Positions 1 through 9,341 of a stretch of 64,000 nt of DNA are shown here, one piece after another. The stretch comes from Fibrobacter sp. (GTDB lineage: Bacteria > Fibrobacterota > Fibrobacteria > Fibrobacterales > Fibrobacteraceae). Where the stretch lies: NCBI GenBank assembly GCA_024398835.1, contig JAKSIK010000010.1, positions 23,164 to 87,163 on the forward strand. The letters are read 5' to 3'. The notes beneath the pieces are model-generated. The model was not told the DNA's origin. It searched no databases and saw nothing but the letters and a program-made list of their open reading frames with translations. Both the position numbers and the translations under genes were made by a program. How positions within the stretch are numbered: the stretch's first letter is position 1; the number at the start of each line of letters is the position of its first letter.

Positions 1-279
1 GGGTAGGTCGCTTTGTCCGATGTGGACGCCTTCTGCTTGAACGGCGAGGGCGATATCCACCCGGTCATTAATGATAAGAGGAATATTGTTTGACTTGGTA
101 ATTTGCTGCACACGTTTTGCCAGTTCATAAAATTCGCGACTAGAGCAGTTTTTTTCGCGAAGTTGAACTACGGTGACGCCACCAGCAATTGCCTGCTCTA
201 CAGATTCTTCGATGGTCTTGCAACTCATGAGGCTGCGGTCAGTACAGAGATAGAGAGAATAGTCTATCACAGGCTTCAT
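1..279 (-). CDS. thiE: Thiamine-phosphate synthase, N-terminal part (cut by window edge)
   Basis: ThiE joins hydroxymethylpyrimidine pyrophosphate to thiazole phosphate to make thiamine phosphate in the cytoplasm. Only the first 93 codons are here; the frame runs open off the left edge. The visible part shows the family's TIM-barrel start: LYLCTDR near residue 10, the VVQLREKN segment near residue 40 and the [20 protein letters not shown] segment near residues 70-90, which holds phosphate and metal contacts in known ThiE proteins. The ATG at 279 overlaps the thiM stop in an ATGA junction, so the two are almost certainly translated together under the TPP riboswitch upstream of thiM. Family identity is firm; the length is unknown. 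Confidence 0.93.
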   Translation of the reverse strand, partial: MKPVIDYSLYLCTDRSLMSCKTIEESVEQAIAGGVTVVQLREKNCSSREFYELAKRVQQITKSNNIPLIINDRVDIALAVQAEGVHIGQSDLP

Positions 280-1154
280 ACTTCCTCCAGTTTGAGGTGG
301 CTCTGCAACTCTACGTCGTTCATGCGGCTTAGTGCATCGATAATCGCGACGTGGAAACTCCCGGTGCCATCATTGCCTGCTTTTGCGAAGGCGATTTCGC
401 CGGCGATACCCATGGAGGCGATGCCCGCAACTGCAGCTGAAATTAAGGTTGCTCCGGCAGCGCCCGCAGCGTCTGTGTTTAAGTCTGTGATGGCGGCGCT
501 GCTTGCTTCAGCGAAAGCGGCGATGAGCCCTGTGGCCATGCAACCTGTTCCCGTTACTTTGGAAAGCAATGGGTGGCCGTTGCGAATTTTATAACAGCTG
601 TTCCCATTGCTGATGATGTCCGTTTGGCCCGTGATGGCGATAACGGTACTGTATTTTTGCGCAAGATTTTTTGCGATGGATGCTGGGTTTATGTCTGCGA
701 CGAGATTTTGGCTGTCGGTTATGCTGTCACTTGCATCTACGCCTTTATTGGCGGATTTAATTCCTGCCAGGGAGGCTATCTCTGAAAGGTTCCCCCGTAT
801 TATGCCAACCCTAACTTCATCCAAAATTTTCTTTGCCGCTTCTGTTCGGTACGGTGTAAATCCTGCTCCCACAGGGTCAAGAATCACAGGAATGTTTTTT
901 GCATTAGCCGTTTTCCCTGCGAGAATCATTGCCTTCACGGTATTTTCGTTCAATGTTCCGATGTTGAGAACCAGAGCTTTGGATTTGCTCACAACTGCTT
1001 CGACTTCTTCCAAAGCATCAGCCATGATAGGGGATCCTCCAATGGCGAGAATGGAGTTTGCCACATCATTGACGGTAACGTAGTTGGTAATGCAATGGAC
1101 TAGGGGATGGGTGTCCCGCACATCCTTTATTGCATGAGTAATGTCTAGCTTCAT
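276..1154 (-). CDS. thiM: Hydroxyethylthiazole kinase
   Basis: ThiM phosphorylates hydroxyethylthiazole, salvaging the thiazole half of thiamine. The 292-residue product is slightly longer than the usual 260-270. Visible landmarks are [17 protein letters not shown] near residues 17-33, GGSPIMA near 39, LDPVGAG near 92 and the anion-hole [10 protein letters not shown] near 200 with the conserved Cys of the ribokinase-like fold. It is followed by thiE with a 4-nt overlap. A TPP riboswitch ends immediately upstream of its AAGGAG ribosome binding site, so expression should fall when thiamine pyrophosphate is plentiful. Only salvage and coupling genes are visible; thiC or thiD may lie beyond the edge. 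Confidence 0.95.
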   Translation of the reverse strand: MKLDITHAIKDVRDTHPLVHCITNYVTVNDVANSILAIGGSPIMADALEEVEAVVSKSKALVLNIGTLNENTVKAMILAGKTANAKNIPVILDPVGAGFTPYRTEAAKKILDEVRVGIIRGNLSEIASLAGIKSANKGVDASDSITDSQNLVADINPASIAKNLAQKYSTVIAITGQTDIISNGNSCYKIRNGHPLLSKVTGTGCMATGLIAAFAEASSAAITDLNTDAAGAAGATLISAAVAGIASMGIAGEIAFAKAGNDGTGSFHVAIIDALSRMNDVELQSHLKLEEV

Positions 1155-1159
1155 TTTAA

Positions 1160-1250
1160 CTCCTTAAAACGCTGGCATTATCCAGTTCAAGTTATCGGGT
1201 CGGCGACGGTTTTATCGCCCTCTCAGCCGGAACCTCCAGCTCCCCGGTTT
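1160..1250 (-). promoter_or_regulatory. TPP riboswitch (THI element) upstream of thiM
   Basis: Read on the minus strand, the element has CCGGGGAGC, then GGCTGAGAGGG, a variable arm closed by GGCGA/TCGCC, GACCC, and the diagnostic CTGGATAATGCCAGCG near 1171-1186. These are the conserved pieces of the thiamine pyrophosphate riboswitch. It fills the space between the argS stop (1259) and the thiM start (1154). The closing helix ends right at the AAGGAG ribosome binding site of thiM, and no terminator hairpin with a T run follows, so control of translation initiation is the likelier mechanism (inference). Confidence 0.95.
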
Positions 1251-1258
1251 ATGTTCTT

Positions 1259-2971
1259 TTACATCTGGCGGATGGGGAAGAGCCCTAACAGGTCTAGCAC
1301 ATTCTCCAGCACGATTTGGGTTGCCTGCACCAGGAACAAGCGGGATTTTTCTTCGGCACTGCCGAGAACGCGGTCATTGTGGATAAACCGGTGGGCGTAT
1401 TCCGCAATTTCCAGTGCGTATTGGGCGAGAACGCTGGGCTCATCCGTATTGCAGGCGGCGAGGATTTTTTCTCCCTTTCGTGCAAGAACCTTGATGAGTT
1501 CGTAGGCGTTGTCGTCTTGAAGTTGCGCGTAATCCACTTCATCCAGTTTTACGGCGTAGCCAGCCTTGCGCATAATGCTGCAGAGGCGCACGTGGGCGTT
1601 CTGAACATAGGGACCGGTGTCCCCTTCAAAGCTCATGACGGCATCCCAGTCAAACTTCACATCCTTCAAGCGGCTGTTCTTCAAATCGTTGAAGGTGATG
1701 GCGCTGACGCCAATTTCACGGGCAATGATTTCCTTGTTTTCCAGGTCAGGATTCTTCTCGTTGATGAATTCGAGGATTTTCTTCTGGGCGGCTTCAATCA
1801 CGTCGCGTAGGAGGCTTGCTGTACCGGTACGGGTCTTACCCTTTTCCCACTTGCCGTCTACTAGTTGAAGGATGACGCCAAAGGGAATGTGGTACATGTC
1901 CTTATACCATTCCCGACCCATCTTCTTCAGCACATGGAACACCTGCTTAAAATGGAGGGCCTGACCCAAATCCACCACGTAGAGGCATTTGTCAAAATTG
2001 TATTCCTGCTTGCGGTAGTTGGCGGCGGCCAGGTCGCGAGTAGCGTACAGGGTGCTTCCATCGCTCTTGCGAATGAGGCACGGACCCAAATCAAATTCGT
2101 CCAGCATCACCACGTCCAGCTCCTGGCTCTTCACCATGAGCTTCTTCTCGCGCAGTTCATCCAGAATCGCAGGGATCTTGTCTTCGAAGAAGGATTCGCC
2201 GGTATAATGGTCGAAGCTGACGCCCAGCATGTCGTAAATGCGGTTCAGTTCCTTCAAGGTGGCGGCACGGAAAGCCGTCCACAATTTGCGATAGAATTCG
2301 TCGCCCTGTTCCAGCTTGGTGAATGCAGCGCGAGCTTCATCTTCCAAACCAGGCTCTTCCTTGCTAATCTTGGAAAAACTGGCGTAGAGAATGTTGAGCT
2401 CTTTGACGGTAAGGCTGTCCAAGGTGGCGTCGTCCGTCGGACGATTTTCGCGCAAGTACATGACAATGAGCTTACCGAAGGCGGTTCCCCAGTCTCCTAG
2501 ATGGTTGATGCGTTCAACCTTGTAACCCGCCGCTTTGTAGATGCGGGAAAGACTATTCCCAATCATGGTGGAGCGCAGGTGATGGAAGGCCAGTTCCTTA
2601 CCGATGTTGGGGGAGCTGAAGTCAATGCAGACGACTTTACCATTGGAATCCGCATGACCGTAGTCGAGACCCTTGGCATCAATGGCTTCCAGCGTTGATT
2701 TTGCAAGGAAGGAACGGTCGATAAAGAAGTTCAAATATCCATTCACCGCTTCCACTTTGGAAAGTCCAGAAGGCAGTTTCACTTGGGCAGCCAGTTCCTC
2801 GGCTATGATTTTGGGCGCCTTACGCAGCGTCTTTGCTAGGGAAAAACAGGGAATGGTGAAGTTCCCGTGCGTGGTGTCGGGTGGAACGGAAATCAGTTTC
2901 AGTGCTGCATTGGCAGAAAATGTGCCGGTAGCTTCCAGGGCAGCGGCAATCTGTGCTTCAAACGAGTTCAT
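1259..2971 (-). CDS. argS: Arginyl-tRNA synthetase
   Basis: Charges tRNA-Arg with arginine. The 570-residue class I synthetase has the N-terminal Add1-type domain, then the ATP-binding region SSPNIGKELAFHHLRSTMIG near residues 118-138, where HHLRST stands for the HIGH signature. The KMSKS loop is replaced by a KTRTG sequence near residue 378, as in many ArgRS that lack a canonical KMSKS. A C-terminal helical anticodon-binding domain with YAHRFIHNDRVLG follows. The start overlaps the end of rsfS by 14 nt, so it is the fourth gene of an operon that begins near 4316. The thi riboswitch starts directly after its stop codon. Confidence 0.97.
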   Translation of the reverse strand: MNSFEAQIAAALEATGTFSANAALKLISVPPDTTHGNFTIPCFSLAKTLRKAPKIIAEELAAQVKLPSGLSKVEAVNGYLNFFIDRSFLAKSTLEAIDAKGLDYGHADSNGKVVCIDFSSPNIGKELAFHHLRSTMIGNSLSRIYKAAGYKVERINHLGDWGTAFGKLIVMYLRENRPTDDATLDSLTVKELNILYASFSKISKEEPGLEDEARAAFTKLEQGDEFYRKLWTAFRAATLKELNRIYDMLGVSFDHYTGESFFEDKIPAILDELREKKLMVKSQELDVVMLDEFDLGPCLIRKSDGSTLYATRDLAAANYRKQEYNFDKCLYVVDLGQALHFKQVFHVLKKMGREWYKDMYHIPFGVILQLVDGKWEKGKTRTGTASLLRDVIEAAQKKILEFINEKNPDLENKEIIAREIGVSAITFNDLKNSRLKDVKFDWDAVMSFEGDTGPYVQNAHVRLCSIMRKAGYAVKLDEVDYAQLQDDNAYELIKVLARKGEKILAACNTDEPSVLAQYALEIAEYAHRFIHNDRVLGSAEEKSRLFLVQATQIVLENVLDLLGLFPIRQM

Positions 2972-3374
2972 CTTCGTCAGCCTTCTTCTTCTTGGTGCTC
3001 TTTACGAAGTCAGCTTCGTTGAGCGCGGTAATCTTTCCGTCTGCATAGAGGCGGTTCAGGGAAATCTCTTCACGTTTTTCTTCTTCGAACAGATGAATCA
3101 TCAAATCCATACCGGCGTCGAAAACGGCCCAGCGGACGCCTTCTTTGTATTCTACGCCGTTAGTAGTGAGTTTCTGTGCCTTGAATTCCTTGCGGAGTTC
3201 GTTGAGAATCGCTTGCATCTGGGCCTCACTATCGCAGGTGGCCACCAGGAAAAAGTCCGTTACATCCTTGATGCCGCGGAGGTCCATCAATTCCACATTT
3301 TCAGCCCGGAGCTCAAACAAAATGCTTGCTCCCAAGCGGACAGAATCCGTAAATTCTTCTTTAGTCTTCTTCAT
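2958..3374 (-). CDS. rsfS: Ribosome silencing factor RsfS/Iojap
   Basis: RsfS binds ribosomal protein uL14 and blocks joining of the subunits when nutrients are short. The product shows the family core: VELMDLRGIKDVTDFFLVATCDSEAQMQAI near residues 28-57, then WAVFDAGMDLMIHLFEEEKREEISLNRLY near 80-110. I start it at the ATG at 3374, which has GAGG five bases upstream; an in-frame GTG at 3380 has no room for a ribosome binding site. The C-terminus has a short Lys-rich then acidic tail. It overlaps the LytR_C gene upstream and argS downstream, so all are translated from one message. Confidence 0.93.
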   Translation of the reverse strand: MKKTKEEFTDSVRLGASILFELRAENVELMDLRGIKDVTDFFLVATCDSEAQMQAILNELRKEFKAQKLTTNGVEYKEGVRWAVFDAGMDLMIHLFEEEKREEISLNRLYADGKITALNEADFVKSTKKKKADEDELV

Positions 3375-3762
3375 CTTCACCTCTTTCGGGTTCTATGATT
3401 TTTAAATAATCCTTTCCTATATACACGGCAGCATCCACCATGGCGCGGTTGCTATGCACCACAAGGACATTGTCTGTTTTCAAAGTCTGGGCTAGGGCCT
3501 TGGCTCCTTCCCATTCAGGGTTCCGTAGCACAATGACTGTTTCGTCGTAGTTTTGCAAGCGGTCGTTTCGCGAACTTACTACATCAAATCCATTTTCACG
3601 TAAAAAGTTTTTCATCTTTGCGGCGGCGCCTTGCATACCACAACTGTTCAAAACTTCCACATCGCCTTTGTAGGAGCGCTTTTCTTGCACAATGACTTTT
3701 TCTTCCTTGCAACCCGCAAGGAGCAAAAGCAAAATTGCACATGTGAAAATTTTATGATTCAT
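3361..3762 (-). CDS. Lipoprotein with LytR_C-type domain
   Basis: A 133-residue predicted lipoprotein. The signal peptide ends in a lipobox LLAGC near residue 18, so it should be lipidated and anchored in the envelope. The rest matches the LytR_C domain pattern: VEVLNSCGMQGAAAKMKNFLRENGFDV near residues 36-62, typical of proteins that carry this small alpha/beta domain at the C-terminus of LytR-CpsA-Psr proteins, here as a free-standing protein. The stop of the upstream gene overlaps its ATG (TGATG). Its place directly before rsfS, where nadD or an LCP gene is often found in other bacteria, fits this family. Its precise role is unknown. Confidence 0.75.
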   Translation of the reverse strand: MNHKIFTCAILLLLLAGCKEEKVIVQEKRSYKGDVEVLNSCGMQGAAAKMKNFLRENGFDVVSSRNDRLQNYDETVIVLRNPEWEGAKALAQTLKTDNVLVVHSNRAMVDAAVYIGKDYLKIIEPERGEDEED

Positions 3763-4316
3763 CACCTATAAAATGTAGAATTTCTCCAGCGCGAATATGG
3801 TCTGATTGGGTCGTACCAAGGGCCATAAGCTTTCATTGCATCGTTTTCATTGACAATCATTAAGTGGACGGAGGTGTTCGCACTAGGCTTATATTCCAGT
3901 TCAATGTCGGGTAATATAAAATCCACATTGCCTTGCCGCACATCTTCTTTCGCGAAGCCCTGAGGTCCTTTTACAGAGGAATATAGGGGCATCCATAAAC
4001 CTAAATCCGCATAGAGGTGCAGGTCTGGATTGAATTCGTAAGCAAGATGAGCCATGTATGTTTGCTGTGCGAAGCTCCCGCGGGGTCCACTTAAAAAGTT
4101 GGCGGAGTAGGTATATGCGGCGTACAATGCTGGGTCAATGGAGGTTTGGCGCAGCAGCCGTTCCCGAGGGAAAAAATCTCGGTTCCAGGGCGTTCCATCT
4201 ACCAGAATGTAGGCTGTGTCGGACGCACTTGATGAGGGGGCGACAGCGGTAGAATCGTTCCCGTAAATGAGAGAAACGGATAGGAAACCTAATATGATAT
4301 ATGACCTAAAGTCCAC
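3762..4316 (-). CDS. Hypothetical secreted, probably outer-membrane protein
   Basis: I do not recognise a named family. The 184-residue product starts with a hydrophobic segment (YIILGFLSVSLIYG) that can serve as a signal peptide, then a Ser-rich linker, then alternating aromatic and polar stretches such as YTYSANFLSGPRG and DIELEYKPSANTSVHLMIVNE that look like beta strands of a small outer-membrane barrel. It starts with GTG at 4316; the box TATATTGA lies four nucleotides upstream and there is no ribosome binding site, so the message is probably leaderless. It is the first gene of the operon to LytR_C, rsfS, argS and thi. Confidence 0.6.
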   Translation of the reverse strand: MDFRSYIILGFLSVSLIYGNDSTAVAPSSSASDTAYILVDGTPWNRDFFPRERLLRQTSIDPALYAAYTYSANFLSGPRGSFAQQTYMAHLAYEFNPDLHLYADLGLWMPLYSSVKGPQGFAKEDVRQGNVDFILPDIELEYKPSANTSVHLMIVNENDAMKAYGPWYDPIRPYSRWRNSTFYR

Positions 4317-4320
4317 ATTT

Positions 4321-4328
4321 TCAATATA
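4321..4328 (-). promoter_or_regulatory. Promoter box TATATTGA, 4 nt before a GTG start
   Basis: The minus strand reads TATATTGA, then AAAT, then the GTG at 4316. The box matches the TATATTTG-like element seen before many other genes here. The spacing puts transcription start at or next to the start codon. Confidence 0.5.
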
Positions 4329-4381
4329 GAAAATGCTTCTAGCTCTCGCAAAGATTTTTAATAGGAGCGAGTTTACGAAAT

Positions 4382-4741
4382 CTATTTCTTGATTTCGATG
4401 ATTTCGTTCTTTCCGTTGACACGGATAACGGTGGGCTTCCAGTTTGCAGCTTCTTCTGGAGTCATGGAAGCGTAGGCCACAATGATGACTAAATCATTTG
4501 GCTTCACGAGATGGGCCGCTGCACCATTCACGCAAATAATTCCCGACTTGGCCGGACCTTCAATGACGTAAGTTTCTAGACGTGAGCCATTGTTCACATC
4601 CAGAACGCCCACTTTTTCGTAGGGGAGTATGCCTGCAGCGTCCATCAAATCGCGGGCGATAGTGATGGAGCCCTCGTAGTTGAGGTTTGCGTCGGTAACG
4701 GTAGCGCGGTGAATCTTGCTTTTGAGTAATTCCAGCAACAT
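4382..4741 (-). CDS. panD: Aspartate 1-decarboxylase
   Basis: PanD removes the alpha-carboxyl of aspartate to give beta-alanine for pantothenate and CoA. At 119 residues it has the usual proenzyme length. The self-cleavage site is visible as Gly24-Ser25 in NYEGSITI; cleavage turns Ser25 into the pyruvoyl cofactor. Lys9, Tyr22, Tyr58-type and NGAAA contacts (near residue 72) are also present. It follows the acidic envelope protein gene by four nucleotides, so the two probably share the message that begins upstream of tRNA-Leu. No panB or panC is nearby. Confidence 0.96.
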   Translation of the reverse strand: MLLELLKSKIHRATVTDANLNYEGSITIARDLMDAAGILPYEKVGVLDVNNGSRLETYVIEGPAKSGIICVNGAAAHLVKPNDLVIIVAYASMTPEEAANWKPTVIRVNGKNEIIEIKK

Positions 4742-4745
4742 TGGC

Positions 4746-5528
4746 CTAGAATTTCATTTGAAGCATGCCTGCAACACCCTTGTCAAAGGTGGGGGCAACG
4801 CCAAAACTGAAACGATTGGCATCAGGATTGCTATCCCATTGGGTGCCAAAGAATGCGTCGATGAAAGACCATCCGTGAGCGACAACGACCGGAATCAAGA
4901 AATAATACCAGCTGTTGCTTCCATCTACAGCCATATAGACAGTTGCTCCAACGCCGAGGGCCCAGAGCGCATCAATCCAAATGGCGGTAGTGTAACGTTC
5001 CGCTTTCCATTGGTAGAAGCTGGGAACAAGGAGGGAAACATAGGCGTATGCCTGATCGCCAGACTTGTTGCGGTAGGAACGATCGATGTCGGCATCTTCC
5101 ATGCCTTCAGAACGTTGTGCGAGCCATTCCTCTTCGCTAACGCCCATCTTTTCCCAGGGGTGCTGGAGGTATTCTGAAGGACGAACGCCGAGTTCTACAA
5201 GGCGTGTGAGCTTATCGCGAGAAATACCTGCTTCTTTTGCCTGCTGGAATTCCCACTGGGTAAGTCCCATTTCTTCATATTTGAAACCTGCCCATTCATC
5301 ACCGCTGGCTGTAGCCTCGCCTACAGATTCTTCGGTTTCATCAGCGTTTTCATCGGAAGCGGCGGTTTCGTCAGAGGCTTCTTCATCATCAGAAGCTTCG
5401 GTATTGTCTTCGCCGTAAGAGTAGGAGGATTCCTCAGATTCCGAGGCCAGTTCATCGTCATCATACTGAGCAAAGGCCATTGCCCCTGCAACAAGAACTG
5501 TCGTAATAACTTTGCACCACTTTGCCAT
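4746..5528 (-). CDS. Acidic secreted/membrane protein of unknown function
   Basis: I do not recognise this 260-residue protein. It begins with a signal peptide ([20 protein letters not shown]), followed by a strongly acidic, Ser/Asp/Glu-rich region (about residues 22-75), then a helical part with two similar segments ([20 protein letters not shown] and [16 protein letters not shown]), and finally two or three hydrophobic segments near residues 165-215. The longest open frame extends back through the tRNA-Leu gene, which is an artefact; the ATG at 5528 with GAGG upstream is the real start. Only 18 nt separate it from the tRNA 3' end, so both are probably made from one transcript, with panD following. 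Confidence 0.7.
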   Translation of the reverse strand: MAKWCKVITTVLVAGAMAFAQYDDDELASESEESSYSYGEDNTEASDDEEASDETAASDENADETEESVGEATASGDEWAGFKYEEMGLTQWEFQQAKEAGISRDKLTRLVELGVRPSEYLQHPWEKMGVSEEEWLAQRSEGMEDADIDRSYRNKSGDQAYAYVSLLVPSFYQWKAERYTTAIWIDALWALGVGATVYMAVDGSNSWYYFLIPVVVAHGWSFIDAFFGTQWDSNPDANRFSFGVAPTFDKGVAGMLQMKF

Positions 5529-5546
5529 AGCGACCTCGTAATGTAG

Positions 5547-5630
5547 TGCCGGGGGAGGGAATCGAACCCTCACACTCTCGCGAGTACTGGATTTTGAGTC
5601 CAGCGCGTCTACCAATTTCACCACCCCGGC
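5547..5630 (-). tRNA. tRNA-Leu (anticodon CAA)
   Basis: The minus strand folds as a class II tRNA: acceptor GCCGGGG pairs with CCCCGGC, the anticodon arm CTGGA-CTCAAAA-TCCAG exposes CAA, a long variable arm TACTCGCGAGAGT follows, and the T arm is GAGGG-TTCGATT-CCCTC. The discriminator is A and no CCA is encoded. It reads UUG leucine codons. Confidence 0.97.
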
Positions 5631-5641
5631 TGGGGTTGGCT

Positions 5642-5649
5642 CAAATATA
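5642..5649 (-). promoter_or_regulatory. Promoter box TATATTTG for tRNA-Leu
   Basis: TATATTTG on the minus strand ends 11 nt before the tRNA 5' end. A tRNA has no ribosome binding site or start codon to mimic, so this copy is good support that the box is a promoter element. No clear -35 hexamer is visible. Confidence 0.6.
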
Positions 5650-5704
5650 GAACTCTTTTCTCTTTTTTGTAGGGATTACGGGGAAATTTGCTGAAAAATC
5701 CCTG

Positions 5705-6700
5705 TTATTTTCTTTTGACGGGTTGAAAGTCTACTTTTATGGGGGCTAGTTTCTGCGCTCCGTAATCAACGGCTGCTTCTTTTGTGGTAAAACCAGGGAT
5801 GAATACGATGTAGAGCGTTTTGGTTGCTCCAGCTCGTTCCTCAATTTGGCTGGCGACGCCCCGTTTCTTCATGTTCTTTACTAGAAGTTCTGCGTTGGAT
5901 TTTACACCGAATGCTCCCAACTGGAGAGCCCACTTGTCTTGAGAAGGAACCGCCACTGCCGGTGCGGATTCAGTTTTAGCGGTTGCGTTGGCAGAGGGTG
6001 AGGCTGTTTCGGGCTGCGGAGCAACTGTTTCTGAGGAAACTGCGATTGCAACAGCGACGGAACTGCTAGAGGGTGCAACGGGAGCGGTTGACTTCGCGGA
6101 GTCTTTCGCTGCTGTCTCAGCTGCTGCAGGCGTTGTGGTGTCTTTTGCGGGCACGGCTGGGGCTGCCGCGGTGGGAACGGTCGGTGCTGCCGCGGGTGCC
6201 ACGGCAACGGTTGCAGTATTGAGTTTTGCGCAGGCGGAATCTAGTGTGGCGGATTTGGCTCTTGGCTGGACTGCGCCGCAGACCTTTTGGAGTGCGACGC
6301 GCTGCTGCGGGCCAGAGGTTTCAATGGCGCTTACCAACGCTTTGCCTGCATTGTCAAACTTTCCAAGATACATCTGGAATTGGGCGCGAGTCATGAGCAG
6401 GTCAGAGTAGATGCTCTTTTGCGGGTTGGTTTCCTTGATGAGGGAATCCAAGCGCCGACCCGATTTTTTGAAGTCGTCGGCGGAACCGGTTTGAGAAAGA
6501 GCGAGAATGCTCCAGAGATAGCACCCTGTTTTTGCGGTGTCAGCGACGGTGGGGCAAACTTGTTCGTAAGCAGCGGCGGCTTCTTTCCACTGGCCTGCAA
6601 CATAAGCCTTTTGGGCGTCCGCCATAGTTGGGGTTTGGGCGAATAGAGATGTTGTGCTTAAAATAATGCCGAGCAGAATTGTATTACGTACAAATTTCAT
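5705..6700 (-). CDS. SPOR-domain periplasmic protein
   Basis: A 331-residue exported protein. Residues 1-21 are a signal peptide ending in SLFAQ. Residues 25-165 are helical with TPR-like spacing (AYVAGQWKEAAAAYEQV, YSDLLMTRAQFQMYLGKFDNA). Residues 165-250 are an Ala/Pro/Thr/Ser linker of low complexity. Residues 254-331 form a SPOR domain (WALQLGAFGVKSNAELLVKN and YIVFIPGFTTKEAAVDYGAQ), which binds denuded peptidoglycan glycan strands, often at division sites. It starts one base after the miaB stop with AGAGG upstream, so it is cotranscribed with miaB. Role in septal or cell-wall processes is inferred from the domain only. Confidence 0.85.
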   Translation of the reverse strand: MKFVRNTILLGIILSTTSLFAQTPTMADAQKAYVAGQWKEAAAAYEQVCPTVADTAKTGCYLWSILALSQTGSADDFKKSGRRLDSLIKETNPQKSIYSDLLMTRAQFQMYLGKFDNAGKALVSAIETSGPQQRVALQKVCGAVQPRAKSATLDSACAKLNTATVAVAPAAAPTVPTAAAPAVPAKDTTTPAAAETAAKDSAKSTAPVAPSSSSVAVAIAVSSETVAPQPETASPSANATAKTESAPAVAVPSQDKWALQLGAFGVKSNAELLVKNMKKRGVASQIEERAGATKTLYIVFIPGFTTKEAAVDYGAQKLAPIKVDFQPVKRK

Positions 6701-6701
6701 T

Positions 6702-8012
<1,311 letters not shown>

Positions 8013-8017
8013 GCAGA

Positions 8018-8025
8018 GAAATGTA
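8018..8025 (-). promoter_or_regulatory. Promoter box TACATTTC, 5 nt before the miaB ATG
   Basis: The minus strand reads TACATTTC-TCTGC-ATG. It resembles the TATATTTG box before other genes and predicts a miaB transcript that starts at or next to the ATG. Confidence 0.45.
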
Positions 8026-8044
8026 GAAAAATTTAAGCGATGAG

Positions 8045-8770
8045 CTACAAATGATGTAGATCTTTGATATGACCGGCGGTGTATTTGGGCTGTAGCGGTA
8101 AGAGGCTCTCTGGCTTGCCGAATCCTTCCAACAGAGTTACGCAATCGATGCTTGCGTTTCTTGCTGCCATAATGTCGGGAGTGTCATCGCCAATCATCAC
8201 TGCTTCTTCGCGGCTCTTGGATAGTTGCTTCAGAATTGCAAATATGCCTGCGGGGCTTGGCTTCCTTTCGGGTGTGGTGTCGCCACAGAGGTGAACATCA
8301 AAGCAATCCAAAATATCAAATTTTTGAAGAATCTTTTCTGCAGGTTTTACGGGCTTGTTGGTAAGCATTGCGATGCACTTACCATTCTCGCGAAGGTTGC
8401 GGATGAACTCAATGACGCCTGTGTATGGCTCCGTATTCTCGGTACAGTGTTCCCAATAAAATTCGGAATACACTTTATGGATTTTGGTGACATCAAAGCC
8501 TCCAATCTCCAAAGCCCCTTGCACAATTATTTCGGTAGTATTTGTTACATCCAGAGATTTGCAGATGGCACGACGGATTAGATTTATGGAGCCATTGCCA
8601 ATAAAGCTACGTACAGCTTCGTTGTCATGCTCTTTCAAGCCGAACTGCCGCATTGCATAATTTACCGCAGGCGCTAAATCTCCAAGGGTATTGAACAGTG
8701 TCCCGTCCAAATCAAAGATGAACAGTTCTTTGTGGGCGAGAAGTTCAGAGATTTCGCTTTTGGACGTCAT
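8045..8770 (-). CDS. HAD hydrolase, phosphoglycolate phosphatase-like
   Basis: A 241-residue haloacid dehalogenase-type phosphatase. Motif I FDLDGTLFNT holds the nucleophile Asp20 and Asp22; motif II is in MLTNKP near residue 138; motif III Lys is in ERKPSPAGI; motif IV is GDDTPDIMAA near residue 195. The helical cap between residues 30 and 105 is the type seen in Gph and related phosphatases. Substrate cannot be told from sequence; phosphoglycolate is the usual default. An in-frame TTG at 8779 is possible, but the ATG at 8770 is preferred. It follows the DMT gene within about 10 bp, so the two form a small operon. Confidence 0.85.
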   Translation of the reverse strand: MTSKSEISELLAHKELFIFDLDGTLFNTLGDLAPAVNYAMRQFGLKEHDNEAVRSFIGNGSINLIRRAICKSLDVTNTTEIIVQGALEIGGFDVTKIHKVYSEFYWEHCTENTEPYTGVIEFIRNLRENGKCIAMLTNKPVKPAEKILQKFDILDCFDVHLCGDTTPERKPSPAGIFAILKQLSKSREEAVMIGDDTPDIMAARNASIDCVTLLEGFGKPESLLPLQPKYTAGHIKDLHHL

Positions 8771-8780
8771 TGCGAACAAA

Positions 8781-9152
8781 TTATTTTAGGAAGGCGAAGA
8801 ACACTGCGCCGATTATCAATGCAAAAGCTACAATGTGGTTCCACTGTAGTGTTTCTGAATTGAATACAGTGACCGAAATGATGGTAAACACAGTGATGGA
8901 AATGGCCTCTTGAATGATTTTCAGCTGCATGAGGCTGAAAGGACCGCCGTTGATGCGGCTTCCGATGTTGTTTGCCGGAATCATGAAGAAGTATTCAAGG
9001 AGTGCGATGCCCCAGGAGGCAAGGATCACGAGGATTAGAGGCCAGTCGGTACTGATGTGCATCTCCTTCAGTTTGAGGTTGCCGTACCAGGCTGCGGTCA
9101 TAAAGACGTTACTGATTATGAGAAGACCGATGGTAATAATTCCTGCTTTCAT
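8781..9152 (-). CDS. Small DMT-superfamily membrane protein (DUF486 type)
   Basis: A 123-residue integral membrane protein with four hydrophobic segments, near residues 4-24, 38-58, 78-98 and 105-122. The pattern NVFMTAAWYGNLK, ASWGIALLEYFFMIPANN and MQLKIIQEAISITVF is that of the DUF486 family, a half-size relative of drug/metabolite transporters that probably works as a dimer. The ATG at 9152 is chosen over a TTG twelve bases upstream. No substrate can be inferred. Just upstream lies an AT-rich dispersed repeat, so its promoter must be inside or beyond that repeat. Confidence 0.75.
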   Translation of the reverse strand: MKAGIITIGLLIISNVFMTAAWYGNLKLKEMHISTDWPLILVILASWGIALLEYFFMIPANNIGSRINGGPFSLMQLKIIQEAISITVFTIISVTVFNSETLQWNHIVAFALIIGAVFFAFLK

Positions 9153-9159
9153 AGTGCTA

Positions 9160-9341
9160 GACAAGTATTAATTATGAATTATGAAGTATAAATTATGAGA
9201 TATAGATTATAAATTGTGAGGTGTAAATTATGAATTATGAATTTTGAATTTTGTCAAGGCGAGTGAAACGACCGAGCTTGCTCGGGCATTTCCGAGCCGA
9301 AGTCAAAATGAGTGCGAAGCACTAATTGTGAATTATGAATT
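9160..9341 (-). repeat. Dispersed palindromic repeat, copy 1 (overlaps the DUF4416 gene end)
   Basis: The left part (9160-9250) is a run of AATTATGAATTATG-like words. The core on the plus strand has a hairpin CCGAGC-TT-GCTCGG (9272-9285), the 15-mer GCATTTCCGAGCCGA (9286-9300), a spacer AGTCAAAATG, a hairpin AGTGC-GAA-GCACT (9311-9323), and the tail AATTGTGAATTATGAATT. The same 15-mer returns at 63971-63985 next to different hairpins. About 85 bp of this copy are translated as the last 28 residues of the DUF4416 protein. Confidence 0.8.

Noticed and set aside
5529..5624. N-terminal extension of the acidic envelope protein gene
   Set aside because: The extra 32 codons run through the tRNA-Leu gene and would hide the signal peptide; the ATG at 5528 has a GAGG site.
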